Assembly (NCBI RefSeq): GCF_006715395.1
Contig: NZ_VFNC01000002.1
Location: forward strand, 3,348,001 to 3,412,000
DNA length: 64,000 nt
Direction: 5' to 3'
Source of the DNA: Streptomyces sp. SLBN-31
GTDB taxonomy: Bacteria > Actinomycetota > Actinomycetes > Streptomycetales > Streptomycetaceae
Positions 1-8,824 of the stretch are shown here, in pieces. The notes under the pieces are model-generated. The model did not search any database and was not told where the DNA came from. It worked only from the letters and a program-made list of their open reading frames with translations. Position 1 is the stretch's first letter; each line of letters starts with the position of its first letter. The position numbers and the translations under genes were made by a program.

Positions 1-1
1 C

Positions 2-1258
2 ACCGTGGTCGGCGGAGGGTCGACCTACACCCCCGAACTCATCGACGGGTTCGCCCGCCTGCGCGAGACCCTGCCCATCGAGGAACTGGTCCTGGTCGAC
101 CCGGCCGCCGAGCGCCTGGGACTGGTCGGCGGCCTCGCTCGCCGCATCTTCGCCAAGCAGGGCCACACCGGCCGTATCGTCACCACCTCCGATCTGGACG
201 CCGGTGTCGAGGGCGCCGACGCGGTGCTGCTGCAACTCCGGATCGGCGGACAGGCCGCGCGCGAGCAGGACGAGACCTGGCCGCTGGAGTGCGGCTGCGT
301 GGGCCAGGAGACCACCGGCGCGGGCGGCCTGGCGAAGGCGCTGCGGACGGTCCCGGTGGTCCTCGACATCGCCGAACGGGTCCGCCGTGCCAACCCGGAC
401 GCCTGGATCATCGACTTCACCAACCCGGTGGGCATCGTCACCCGCGCCCTGCTCCAGGCGGGCCACAAGGCGGTCGGCCTGTGCAACGTGGCGATCGGCT
501 TCCAGCGCAAGTTCGCGAACCTGCTCGGGGTGACGCCCGCCGACATCCACCTGGAGCACGTCGGCCTCAACCACCTCACCTGGGAGACCGGCGTACGGCT
601 CGGCGGCCCCGAGGGCGAGAACGCGCTGCCCGCGCTGCTGGCCGAGCACGGCGACGCCATCGCCGCCGACCTGCGCCTGCCGCGTGACGTCCTCGACCGC
701 CTCGGCGTGATCCCCTCCTACTACCTGCGCTACTACTACGCGCACGACGAGGTCGTGGAGGACCTGCGCACCAAGCCCTCCCGCGCCGCCGAGGTGGCGG
801 AGATGGAACGGCAGTTGCTGACGATGTACGGCGACCCGGACCTGGCCGAGAAGCCGGCCCTGCTGGCCAAGCGGGGCGGCGCCTACTACTCGGAGGCGGC
901 GGTGGACCTCGCGGCCGGACTGCTCGGCGCAGGAGGGTCGCCGTACCAGGTGGTGAACACGCTCAATCGCGGCACACTGCCCTTCCTGCCCGACGACGCG
1001 GTGATCGAGGTGCAGGCGGCCGTGGGCCCCAAGGGGCCGACCCCGCTGCCCGTCCCCGCCGTCGACCCGCTGTACGCGGGGCTCACGGCGAACGTCACGG
1101 CCTACGAGGACCTGGCGCTGGAGGCGGCCCTGCGGGGCGGCCGGGACCGGGTGTTCCGGGCCCTGCTCGCGCACCCCCTGGTCGGCCAGTACGCGTACGC
1201 CGACGCCCTCACCGACCGACTGATCGCACACAACCGGGAGCATCTCGCGTGGGCATGA
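2..1258 (+). CDS. GH4 family 6-phospho-beta-glucosidase/glycosidase, 5' truncated by window edge
   Basis: The reading frame is already open at base 2 (T-V-V-G-G-G-S-T-Y-T-P), so the true start lies a few codons outside the window. The GGGSTYTPEL nucleotide-binding motif near the N-terminus, the central CNVAIG and the GLNHLTW segment are typical of GH4 enzymes. These use NAD+ and a divalent metal bound through Cys and His to cleave 6-phospho-glycosides in the cytoplasm by a redox-elimination mechanism. The visible 418 residues are essentially full length. The stop overlaps the start of the following sugar kinase (ATGA at 1255), so the two genes are translationally coupled and probably degrade an imported amino sugar or phosphosugar. 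The exact substrate (6-phospho-glucoside, galactoside or other) cannot be read from the sequence. Confidence 0.9.
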   Translation, partial: TVVGGGSTYTPELIDGFARLRETLPIEELVLVDPAAERLGLVGGLARRIFAKQGHTGRIVTTSDLDAGVEGADAVLLQLRIGGQAAREQDETWPLECGCVGQETTGAGGLAKALRTVPVVLDIAERVRRANPDAWIIDFTNPVGIVTRALLQAGHKAVGLCNVAIGFQRKFANLLGVTPADIHLEHVGLNHLTWETGVRLGGPEGENALPALLAEHGDAIAADLRLPRDVLDRLGVIPSYYLRYYYAHDEVVEDLRTKPSRAAEVAEMERQLLTMYGDPDLAEKPALLAKRGGAYYSEAAVDLAAGLLGAGGSPYQVVNTLNRGTLPFLPDDAVIEVQAAVGPKGPTPLPVPAVDPLYAGLTANVTAYEDLALEAALRGGRDRVFRALLAHPLVGQYAYADALTDRLIAHNREHLAWA

Positions 1259-2220
1259 CCGCACGTGTCCTCGCCGTCGACGCGGGCAACAGCAAGACCG
1301 ACGTCGCCGTCGTGGCGGCCGACGGCACCGTCCTCGCCACGGCCCGCGGCGGCGGCTTCCGGCCGCCGGTGGTCGGCGTGGAGGCGGCCGTGGACGCCGT
1401 CGCCGCGGCGGTGGCCAAGGCCTTCACCGCCTCCGGGGTGGCGTCCGTCGACCATGTCTCCGCCTGCCTCGCCAACGCCGACTTCCCCGTGGAGGAGGAG
1501 CAGTTGGCGGCCGCGCTGCACGCGCGCGGCTGGGGCGGGTCGGTGGAGGTCCGCAACGACACCTTCGCGATCCTGCGGGCCGGCGTCACCGAGCCGCGCG
1601 GGGTCGCCGTCGTCTGCGGCGCCGGCATCAACTGCGTGGGCATGCGCCCAGACGGCCGCACCGCCCGCTTCCCGGCGCTCGGCCGCATCTCCGGCGACTG
1701 GGGCGGCGGCTGGGGCCTGGCGGAGGAGGCGCTGTGGCACGCGGCGCGCGCGGAGGACGGGCGGGGCGGACCGACGGCTCTCGCCCGCACGCTCCCGGCC
1801 CACTTCGGCCACCCCACCATGCTGGCGCTCATCGAGGCGCTGCACCTGGAGACGGTGGCGCCCGCCCGCCGCCACGAACTGACGCCGGTGCTGTTCGCCA
1901 CCGCCGCGGACGGCGATCCGGTCGCCCGCGCGATCGTCGACCGGCTCGCGGACGAGGTCGTCACCATGGCGACGGTCGCCCTGACCCGCCTCGGCCTGCT
2001 GGAGGAGGAGACACCGGTCCTGCTGGGCGGCGGCGTACTGGCCGCCCAGCACCCGCAGTTGAACGACGGCATCCGCGACCTGCTTTCGGCGCGCGCCCCG
2101 AAGGCGGTGCCACGGGTGGTGACGGCGAGTCCGGTGCTGGGGGCGGCACTGCTGGGGCTTGACAGGGTGGGAGCGCAACCTGAGGTGCACGAGCGGGTGA
2201 GGGCGCACTTCGAGCGCTGA
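1255..2220 (+). CDS. BadF/BadG/BcrA/BcrD-type ATPase, probable N-acetylglucosamine kinase
   Basis: 321-residue sugar kinase of the actin-like ATPase fold. The phosphate-1 motif is AVDAGNSKTDVAVV at residues 7-20, an internal phosphate/adenosine region is VVCGAGINCVG, the RISGDWGGGWGLAEEA stretch is characteristic of N-acetylglucosamine kinases, and the C-terminal VLLGGGVLA is the adenosine motif. I chose ATG 1255 because it overlaps the stop of the GH4 gene as ATGA; a GTG two codons upstream (1249) is the alternative. The expected role is cytoplasmic phosphorylation of a hexosamine or hexose released by the neighbouring glycosidase. Substrate is inferred from family and context only. Confidence 0.85.
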   Translation: MTARVLAVDAGNSKTDVAVVAADGTVLATARGGGFRPPVVGVEAAVDAVAAAVAKAFTASGVASVDHVSACLANADFPVEEEQLAAALHARGWGGSVEVRNDTFAILRAGVTEPRGVAVVCGAGINCVGMRPDGRTARFPALGRISGDWGGGWGLAEEALWHAARAEDGRGGPTALARTLPAHFGHPTMLALIEALHLETVAPARRHELTPVLFATAADGDPVARAIVDRLADEVVTMATVALTRLGLLEEETPVLLGGGVLAAQHPQLNDGIRDLLSARAPKAVPRVVTASPVLGAALLGLDRVGAQPEVHERVRAHFER

Positions 2221-2438
2221 CCTGGTGGGAACCGAACTGATTCCGGCGGCGTATTCATGGGCAGGGGGTGGTGCGGGACTCGGGATCGCGCGCCGGTGTC
2301 GTGTCTTCCGGGGGGGGCGACCCCCGGGCCCCCGGCGCAGGAGCACTGCGATCCGATCAAGATCCAGTGAAGGCCGGTGCGGATGTCGGTCCCGGCGGCG
2401 ATACTGGCGGCGACGGATGGCCATGGGGGAGGTCAACA

Positions 2439-3884
2439 GTGACAACACCGCCGAAGAGCAGTGCGGCGCCACCGGGTTCCGGCGTGCCCACCCTGCCCGC
2501 CGTACCGCCGCAGCCCGGGTCGCCCGCGCCGCCGGGCCCCGCCCAGGCGCCGCAGCCCGCTCCCGCGCGCCGCACCGCCTTCGCCGAGGGCGTCGACCGG
2601 CTGCGCGGTGCCGCCACGACGGAGCCGGGGCGGCTGCGCATCATCGGCGCGCTGCTCGCCCTCCTGGTCGTCGCGTTCGGCGCGGTCGCCGCCTGGGAGA
2701 TGACGGACCGGGCGAGCGCCGCGGACGACGTCCTCAACAGCAGCCAGCCGCTCAGCTCCGACGCGGCCGAGATCTACGCCTCCCTCGCCGACGCCAACAC
2801 GGCCGCGGCCAGCGGCTATCTCGCGGGCCCGCAGGAGAAGCCCTCGGTACGGCAGCGCTACCAGCGCGACATCGACACCGCGGCGGCCAAGCTGGTCACG
2901 GCGGCCGCCAGTTCCAAGGCCGGGTCGGAGTCGGCGAAGACCATCGCCGACCTCAACAAGCTGCTGCCGACGTACAAGGGCCTGGTGGAGACGGCCCGCG
3001 CCAACAACCGGCAGGGCTTCCCGGTGGGCGGTGCCTACCTGCGCGCCGCGAACGAGACGATGCAGCAGCGGATGCTGCCGAAGGCCGAGGCGCTGTACCA
3101 GCGGGAGAACCAGCGGCTGAACTCCGACTACGCGGACGCCAAGGCGTTCCCGTGGGCCGCGGCCTGCCTCGGAGTCGCCGCCCTGGCCGCACTGGCCTGG
3201 TGCCAGCGGCGCAACTACCTGCGCACCAACCGGGTCCTCAACCACGGGCTGGTCACCGCCTCGGCGGCCTCCGTGGTGGTCCTGCTCTGGGTGGTCGTCG
3301 GCCACACCGTCGCCCGCGCCGGCCTGAACGACTCCTACGACCACGGCGTCCGCTCGCTGAACGTCCTGCACGACGCCCGCATCGCGTCCCTGACGGCCCG
3401 CAGCGACGAGAACCTCAGCCTGATCCGGCGCGGCGCGGACACCACCCTGGTCGGCGACAAGCCCAAGGACGCGTACGCCGTCGGGTACGACACGCAGATC
3501 GCGAAGCTGGCCGGCTCCCTCACCAGGGCCCGCTCCCTCGCCGACGACACGGCGGGCAGGAAGCCGGTGAAGGACGCCGACGGCTACATGCAGGCCTGGA
3601 AGGACCGGCACGAGGTCGCCCAGAAGAAGAACGACCAGGGTGACTACCAGCAGGCCCGCGACAAGGTCATCGGCGTCGGCAAGGACCCGACGAGCGTGTG
3701 CTTCGACAACGTCGACGCGGCGCTGCAGAAGGCGCTCACCCACGAGGACCGCGAGTTCCGGCAGGCCGCGCGCGGCGGCCGGGACGCGCTGGACGGACTG
3801 CCGTACGGGGCCGCCGTGCTGGCGGTCCTGGGGGCGGCCGGCGCGGTGCTGGGCATCGGCCGCAGGCTGTCGGAATACCGGTGA
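2439..3884 (+). CDS. GlnX-like four-TM sensor protein of the PknG signalling cluster
   Basis: 481-residue membrane protein. After a proline-rich cytoplasmic N-terminus (about residues 1-60) there are four hydrophobic segments: IIGALLALLVVAFGAVAAW, FPWAAACLGVAALAALAW, GLVTASAASVVVLLWVVVG and YGAAVLAVLGAAGAVLGIG. Two helical extracytoplasmic domains lie between segments 1-2 and 3-4. GTG 2439 is preferred because GGGGGAGG lies 6 bases upstream; the frame is open further upstream but without a better site. The gene immediately precedes a GlnH-like binding protein and, three genes on, a PknG-type kinase. That is the gene set (GlnX, GlnH, PknG) known in mycobacteria to couple extracellular glutamate/aspartate sensing to the kinase. 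GlnX identity rests on topology and context, not on a conserved motif. Confidence 0.75.
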   Translation: MTTPPKSSAAPPGSGVPTLPAVPPQPGSPAPPGPAQAPQPAPARRTAFAEGVDRLRGAATTEPGRLRIIGALLALLVVAFGAVAAWEMTDRASAADDVLNSSQPLSSDAAEIYASLADANTAAASGYLAGPQEKPSVRQRYQRDIDTAAAKLVTAAASSKAGSESAKTIADLNKLLPTYKGLVETARANNRQGFPVGGAYLRAANETMQQRMLPKAEALYQRENQRLNSDYADAKAFPWAAACLGVAALAALAWCQRRNYLRTNRVLNHGLVTASAASVVVLLWVVVGHTVARAGLNDSYDHGVRSLNVLHDARIASLTARSDENLSLIRRGADTTLVGDKPKDAYAVGYDTQIAKLAGSLTRARSLADDTAGRKPVKDADGYMQAWKDRHEVAQKKNDQGDYQQARDKVIGVGKDPTSVCFDNVDAALQKALTHEDREFRQAARGGRDALDGLPYGAAVLAVLGAAGAVLGIGRRLSEYR

Positions 3885-3898
3885 GAGGGGGCGTGACG

Positions 3899-4942
3899 AT
3901 GAACGCACGGCGTCTGGCACAGCGTCTGCGGGCCGGCCTGCGCGGCTGGGGCGGAGTGAGTGCGATGGCGGTCGTGTGCGCCCTGGCGCTGGCCCTCGTC
4001 CTGCTGCTGCCCCGGACCCAGTCCGTCGGCGCTGCCGCGACCGGCGCGGGCCAGGGCCTCGCCCACGGGCTGCGGGCCAAGGCGGACAAGAAGTGTGACA
4101 ACGGCAAGTACCCGCAGGACCAGAGCCTGTCGCCGTCCGGCACCAGCGCCACGCAGAAGAACGTCGACACCATCAAGACCCGGGGGCGTCTGGTCGTCGG
4201 CGTGGACACCAACAGCTACCGCTGGGGCTACCTCAACCCCAACAACGCCGACGGCGAGCTGGAGGGCTTCGACATCGACCTCGCCCACCGGATCGCCCGC
4301 GACCTGCTCGGCGACGGGGACAAGGTCACGTTCAAGGCCATCCCCACCAGCCGCCGGATAGACGCCATCAACGACGGCGAGGTCGACATGGTGGTGCGCA
4401 CCATGACGATCAACTGCGACCGCCTCGGCCAGGTCGACTTCTCGGCGCCCTACTTCAAGACGGGCCAGCAGGTCCTCGCGCCCAAGAACTCCTCGATCAC
4501 CGGGTACAACGCGACCCTCGCCGGCAAGAAGGTGTGCTCCGCGGACACCTCCACCGCCCACGACAACCTGACGACGGACAAGGGCAAGAGGATTCCCGCC
4601 TCCACCGACATCGGCACGGTCGTCCCCAACCAGCTCGACTGCCTGGTGAAGCTGCAGCTCGGCGAGGTCGACGCGGTCGTCACGGACGGTGCGCTCGCCG
4701 CCAGCCAGGCCGCGCAGGACCCGACGGTTGAGCTCAAGGGCGGCCTGTTCACCGACGAGTACTACGGCGTGGCGATGAAGAGAGGCTCGGAGGATCTGGT
4801 ACGCCAGGTCAACCGAACCCTGGCGAACTACATCAAGGACGGCGGCTGGGCCGACTCGTACCAGAAGTGGCTGCACCCCACCATGGACCAGAACGGCAGG
4901 AAGTCGCCGTCGGCGACCCCTCCCGAAGCCACCTACCGGTGA
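3899..4942 (+). CDS. GlnH-like amino-acid (glutamate/aspartate) binding protein, membrane anchored
   Basis: 347-residue type 3 periplasmic binding protein. The body starts with NVDTIKTRGRLVVGVDTNSY and contains GFDIDLAHRIARDLLG, the DMVVRTMTINCDRLGQVDFS core and the hinge/second-lobe segment QLGEVDAVVTDGALA, all typical of the glutamate/glutamine-binding (GlnH) group. Residues about 18-37 form one hydrophobic helix. It contains a Cys, but the context AMAVVC does not fit a lipobox (no Gly/Ala/Ser before Cys), so the protein is probably anchored by an uncleaved helix rather than as a lipoprotein, unlike mycobacterial GlnH. ATG 3899 has a GAGAGGGGG site 8 bases upstream and follows the previous stop by 14 bases. 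No ABC permease or ATPase is nearby, which supports a sensory role in the PknG cluster. Confidence 0.85.
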   Translation: MNARRLAQRLRAGLRGWGGVSAMAVVCALALALVLLLPRTQSVGAAATGAGQGLAHGLRAKADKKCDNGKYPQDQSLSPSGTSATQKNVDTIKTRGRLVVGVDTNSYRWGYLNPNNADGELEGFDIDLAHRIARDLLGDGDKVTFKAIPTSRRIDAINDGEVDMVVRTMTINCDRLGQVDFSAPYFKTGQQVLAPKNSSITGYNATLAGKKVCSADTSTAHDNLTTDKGKRIPASTDIGTVVPNQLDCLVKLQLGEVDAVVTDGALAASQAAQDPTVELKGGLFTDEYYGVAMKRGSEDLVRQVNRTLANYIKDGGWADSYQKWLHPTMDQNGRKSPSATPPEATYR

Positions 4943-4997
4943 CCGATCATCGACTGACGGACGACTGACGGATGACGACAGCAGCGAGAGGTGATCG

Positions 4998-6326
4998 ATG
5001 GGCGTCACGGACCCCGCCGGGCCGGTGATGGACCGGGACGAGGTGGACCGTGCGCTGGCGCGGCTCGGCGCGGAGCACGAGGCGATCGAGACCTCGCTCC
5101 TCGCCCTGCAGGACCACGCGGGCCGCAGGCTCCTCGAAGGTGCCGAGCTGACCGGTGTCACCAAGGAGCGCTGGGCGTCCGCGGAGGCGTCGATCACGCT
5201 GCTGTGGGCGTACTTCGACGCCTACTCCGACGCGTTGCGCTCCGCACGGGAGATCCGTGCCCGCCGCCGCTGGTCCAGCCGCGAGGACCTGGTGGAGCTG
5301 ACGGAACTGCTGCGCGGCGAGTCCGTCACGCTCGCCGGTTCCACGACCGCCGTGGCCAACGCGCCGACCCTGCAGGGCGGTTCGGGCCGGCTGAGCGAAC
5401 AGTTCTCGCTGTCCGCGCTGGTGGACCGGATGAACGAGCTGTACGCGACGAGCCTGGACATGGTCGTCGCGGCCGACGCGGTGTGGTCGGCGCTGCCCGC
5501 CCGGATCGATTTACTCGCCGCGGAACTGCAGCGCACCCGCAAGCTCGCCCACTCCGTCGGTGTGCGCCCCGGTGAGCACCCGGCCGGCGACGACCTGGAG
5601 CGCATCACGCGCACGCTGACGTCCCTGCGCGAGCAGGTGGTGTCCGACCCGCTCGCGTACTGGGTCCCGGCGCAGGGCAGTTCGGCGCCCGGCGGCGGCC
5701 GGCCGGACCTGACGGTGTACGACCGTCAGGCGCGCGCCCTGGAGGACGTGCGCCGGGAGATCGACGCCGTGCTCACCGTCCGGCAGGACGCCGAGCAGCG
5801 GCTGATCCGGCTGCGGGACGTGCTCAGCCGCGCCGACCGCACGCTCGCCGAGGCGCGTACCGCGCGCGGCGAGGTCCTCGCGAAGATCGCCGCGACGGAG
5901 GTGCCGGTGGTCAGCGGCCCGCCGACCGCGCTGCAGGAGCAGCTGGCGACGGCCGCCGAGTACCGCAGACACGCCCAGTGGCACCGCCTGTCCCCGCTCC
6001 TGGAGTCGCTGGAGCAGAAGGCGGAGGACGAACTGCTGCGCGCCCGCGAGTCGTTGACCGCGGTCACCGCGCCGCTGGCGGTCCGCGCGGAGCTGCGCGG
6101 CCGTCTCGACGCGTACAAGGCGAAGGTCGCCCGGCACGGGCTCGCCGAGGACCCGTTCCTGATCGAGCGGTACGACGCGGCGCGCCGCATGCTGTGGAGC
6201 GCACCCTGCGACCTGCGCGTGGCCGAGCAGGCCGTGCTGCGTTACCAGCGGGCGGCCGCCGAGCTGCTCGGCGCCCCGCGCGTGCCGGGGCAGGGCGGTC
6301 CCGAAGACCGTGGGGGTGAGTCATGA
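4998..6326 (+). CDS. Coiled-coil protein of the PknG cluster, contains a TTA codon
   Basis: 442-residue soluble protein with no signal peptide or membrane segment. Most of it is predicted helix rich in Ala, Arg, Glu and Leu with heptad-like spacing (for example DVRREIDAVLTVRQDAEQR and LESLEQKAEDELLRARESL), so extended coiled coils are likely. No enzymatic motif is recognised. ATG 4998 follows a GAGAGG site, and the stop overlaps the PknG start (ATGA at 6323), so it is co-translated with the kinase. Codon 172 (5511-5513) is TTA, the codon read by the developmentally regulated bldA tRNA in Streptomyces. It would place production of this protein, and by coupling possibly the kinase, under bldA. 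A scaffold or adaptor role for the kinase is an inference from position. Confidence 0.85.
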   Translation: MGVTDPAGPVMDRDEVDRALARLGAEHEAIETSLLALQDHAGRRLLEGAELTGVTKERWASAEASITLLWAYFDAYSDALRSAREIRARRRWSSREDLVELTELLRGESVTLAGSTTAVANAPTLQGGSGRLSEQFSLSALVDRMNELYATSLDMVVAADAVWSALPARIDLLAAELQRTRKLAHSVGVRPGEHPAGDDLERITRTLTSLREQVVSDPLAYWVPAQGSSAPGGGRPDLTVYDRQARALEDVRREIDAVLTVRQDAEQRLIRLRDVLSRADRTLAEARTARGEVLAKIAATEVPVVSGPPTALQEQLATAAEYRRHAQWHRLSPLLESLEQKAEDELLRARESLTAVTAPLAVRAELRGRLDAYKAKVARHGLAEDPFLIERYDAARRMLWSAPCDLRVAEQAVLRYQRAAAELLGAPRVPGQGGPEDRGGES

Positions 6327-8821
6327 GCCAGGTACAGCAGACCTGCCAGCGGCCGGACTGCGAGGGGTTCTACGAGGACGTCGGCGGCGGCGAGCTGTAC
6401 TGCGACACCTGCGGTCTCGCGCCGGTCGTCGCGCCAGGGGGCCCCTCCTCCGCGCGAGGCTCCACGGGCTTGCGCCCGGCCGGCGACAACGACGGTTCGG
6501 GCAGCGCCGGTTCGCGCCCGACCGGCCGCGGCAGCTCGCGTACGTCGTCGCAGTCGTCGAAGTCCCGGCGCTCGGTGTCGGGGCGGCTCTCGCGCTCCCT
6601 GTCGGGCCGGTCCACGGGCCGTTCGGTGTCGGTGCGCAGCTCCGGTTCCAGCTCCGGCACGAGTAGCCGCGGCCGGCTGGGCGCGGGCCTGGTGCAGGTG
6701 CCGGACGTGCCGCGGCCCGACCCGCGCGCGATGGTGCTGGAGAACCCGGAGGTGCCCGAGCGCAAGCGGTTCTGCTCGCGCTCGGACTGCGGTGCGCCGG
6801 TGGGCCGTTCGCGCGAGGAGCGGCCGGGCCGTACGGAGGGGTTCTGCACCAAGTGCGGCCACCCGTACTCGTTCGTGCCGAAGCTGAAGGCCGGCGACGT
6901 GGTGCACGGCCAGTACGAGGTCGCGGGCTGCTTGGCGCACGGCGGGCTCGGCTGGGTCTACCTGGCGGTGGACAAGGCGGTGTCCGACCGGTGGGTGGTC
7001 CTCAAGGGCCTGCTGGACACCGGCGACCAGGACGCGATGGCGGCGGCGATCTCCGAGCGGCGCTTCCTCGCCGAGATCGAGCACGCCAACATCGTGCGGA
7101 TCTACAACTTCGTGGAGCACCTCGACCAGCGCACCGGCTCCATGGACGGCTACATCGTCATGGAGTACGTCGGCGGCAAGTCGCTGAAGGAGATCGCCAA
7201 CGGCCGCCGCACCCCGGACGGCAAGCGGGACCCGCTGCCGGTGGAGCAGGCGTGCGCGTACGGCATCGAGGCGCTGGAGGCGCTCGGCCATCTGCACAGC
7301 CGCAACCTGCTGTACTGCGACTTCAAGGTCGACAACGCCATCCAGACCGAGGACCAGCTCAAGCTCATCGACATGGGCGCGGTGCGCAGGATGGACGACG
7401 AGGAGTCGGCCATCTACGGCACGGTGGGCTACCAGGCGCCGGAGGTCGCGGAGGTCGGCCCGTCGGTGGCGAGCGACCTGTACACGGTGGCCCGCACCCT
7501 GGCCGTGCTGACCTTCGACTTCCAGGGCTACACGAACGTCTTCGTGGACTCCCTGCCCGACCCGGACCACATCGAGGTCTTCCGCGAGTACGAGTCGTTC
7601 TACCGCCTCCTGGTCCGCGCCACCGACCCCGACCCGGCCCGCCGCTTCGCCTCCGCGCAGGAGATGGGCGAGCAGCTGACCGGGGTGCTGCGGGAGGTCG
7701 TGTCGCTGCAGACGGGACGGGCGCGGCCGGCGCTGTCGACGCTGTTCGGCCCCGAACTGCGGGTCACGGACGCGGAGTTGTTCCCGAAGCTGGACGGCGA
7801 GGTGTCCCGGCTCGGGGCGCGGGCGGTGCTGCCGCGCAAGGGGCGGGCCCCCTCGCCCGGGTCCGGCGGCGGTTCCCCGGCGATCGTCAAGCCGGTGAAC
7901 TCCCCCGCCGCGGCCCTCGCGCTGCCGATCCCCCGCGTCGACCCCGCGGACCCCAACGCCGGTTTCCTGGCGGGCCTGATGACGACCGCGCCGGCCGAGC
8001 TGCTCGGGGCGCTCGCGGCGGCGCCCGCGCAGTCGGTCGAGACCCGGCTCAGGCAGATCCGGGCCTGGCTGGAGAACGGCGACTCCGAGGCCGCCGTCAC
8101 CTCGCTGACCACCCTGGAGGACGAGGAGCCCGACGACTGGCGGGTGGTCTGGTACCGGGGCGTGGCCGCGCTGGTCACCGGCGACCAGGAGGGCGCGGCG
8201 CTCGCCTTCGACGCGATCTACGACGCCTTCCCCGGCGAGGTGGCGCCGAAGCTGGCGCTGGGCCTGTGCGCGGAGGTGCTGGGGCAGCTGGACAACGCCG
8301 CCGAGTACTACCGGCTGGTGTGGTCGACCGACCCGAGCTACGTGAGCGCCGCCTTCGGGCTGGCCCGCGTCCAGCTGGCCGCCGGGGACCGGCGCGGTGC
8401 CGTGGGCACGCTGGAGTCGGTGCCGGAGTCGTCCATCCACTACACGGCCGCGCGGGTGGCCGCCGTACGGGCGCGGCTGCGCGGACGCACGGCCGTGCCC
8501 GGGGACGTACCGTTCCTCGAGGACCTGACGGCGGCCGCCGGGCAGGTCGAGGCGCTGGACGCGTACGGTCTGGACCCGGCGCGCCGGGAGCAGTTGTCGG
8601 CCGAGGTCCTCGGGTGCGCCCTGGACTGGATACTCTCCGGGGGCCGGGGTTCCGCGCCCGCGGGACGGCGGACGCTGCTCGGCAGCGAGCTGGACGAGCG
8701 GGGACTCCGCTTCGGCCTGGAGCGTTCGTACCGCACGCTGGCCCGGCTGGCACGGGGCGGCGAGGAGAGGATCGACCTGGTGGAACGAGCCAACCGTTAC
8801 CGCCCCCGGACGTGGGTGTAG
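6323..8821 (+). CDS. pknG: PknG-type serine/threonine protein kinase with zinc ribbons and TPR domain
   Basis: 832-residue soluble kinase. N-terminal zinc ribbon (C8, C13, C27, C30), then a long Ser/Arg-rich disordered linker (about 40-118), a second zinc ribbon (C151, C156, C175, C178), the kinase domain (about 195-470) and a C-terminal TPR-like helical region (about 550-760). Kinase residues visible: glycine-rich loop GGLGWVY, ATP lysine K228 in VVLK, catalytic loop YCDFKVDN with D333, and DMG (D350) instead of DFG. The non-RD, DMG-type active site and the metal site before the kinase are hallmarks of PknG, which in mycobacteria phosphorylates GarA/OdhI-type FHA proteins to control 2-oxoglutarate metabolism. 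It overlaps the upstream coiled-coil gene by 4 bases and is followed closely by a phosphatase. Confidence 0.95.
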   Translation: MSQVQQTCQRPDCEGFYEDVGGGELYCDTCGLAPVVAPGGPSSARGSTGLRPAGDNDGSGSAGSRPTGRGSSRTSSQSSKSRRSVSGRLSRSLSGRSTGRSVSVRSSGSSSGTSSRGRLGAGLVQVPDVPRPDPRAMVLENPEVPERKRFCSRSDCGAPVGRSREERPGRTEGFCTKCGHPYSFVPKLKAGDVVHGQYEVAGCLAHGGLGWVYLAVDKAVSDRWVVLKGLLDTGDQDAMAAAISERRFLAEIEHANIVRIYNFVEHLDQRTGSMDGYIVMEYVGGKSLKEIANGRRTPDGKRDPLPVEQACAYGIEALEALGHLHSRNLLYCDFKVDNAIQTEDQLKLIDMGAVRRMDDEESAIYGTVGYQAPEVAEVGPSVASDLYTVARTLAVLTFDFQGYTNVFVDSLPDPDHIEVFREYESFYRLLVRATDPDPARRFASAQEMGEQLTGVLREVVSLQTGRARPALSTLFGPELRVTDAELFPKLDGEVSRLGARAVLPRKGRAPSPGSGGGSPAIVKPVNSPAAALALPIPRVDPADPNAGFLAGLMTTAPAELLGALAAAPAQSVETRLRQIRAWLENGDSEAAVTSLTTLEDEEPDDWRVVWYRGVAALVTGDQEGAALAFDAIYDAFPGEVAPKLALGLCAEVLGQLDNAAEYYRLVWSTDPSYVSAAFGLARVQLAAGDRRGAVGTLESVPESSIHYTAARVAAVRARLRGRTAVPGDVPFLEDLTAAAGQVEALDAYGLDPARREQLSAEVLGCALDWILSGGRGSAPAGRRTLLGSELDERGLRFGLERSYRTLARLARGGEERIDLVERANRYRPRTWV

Positions 8822-8824
8822 TTG

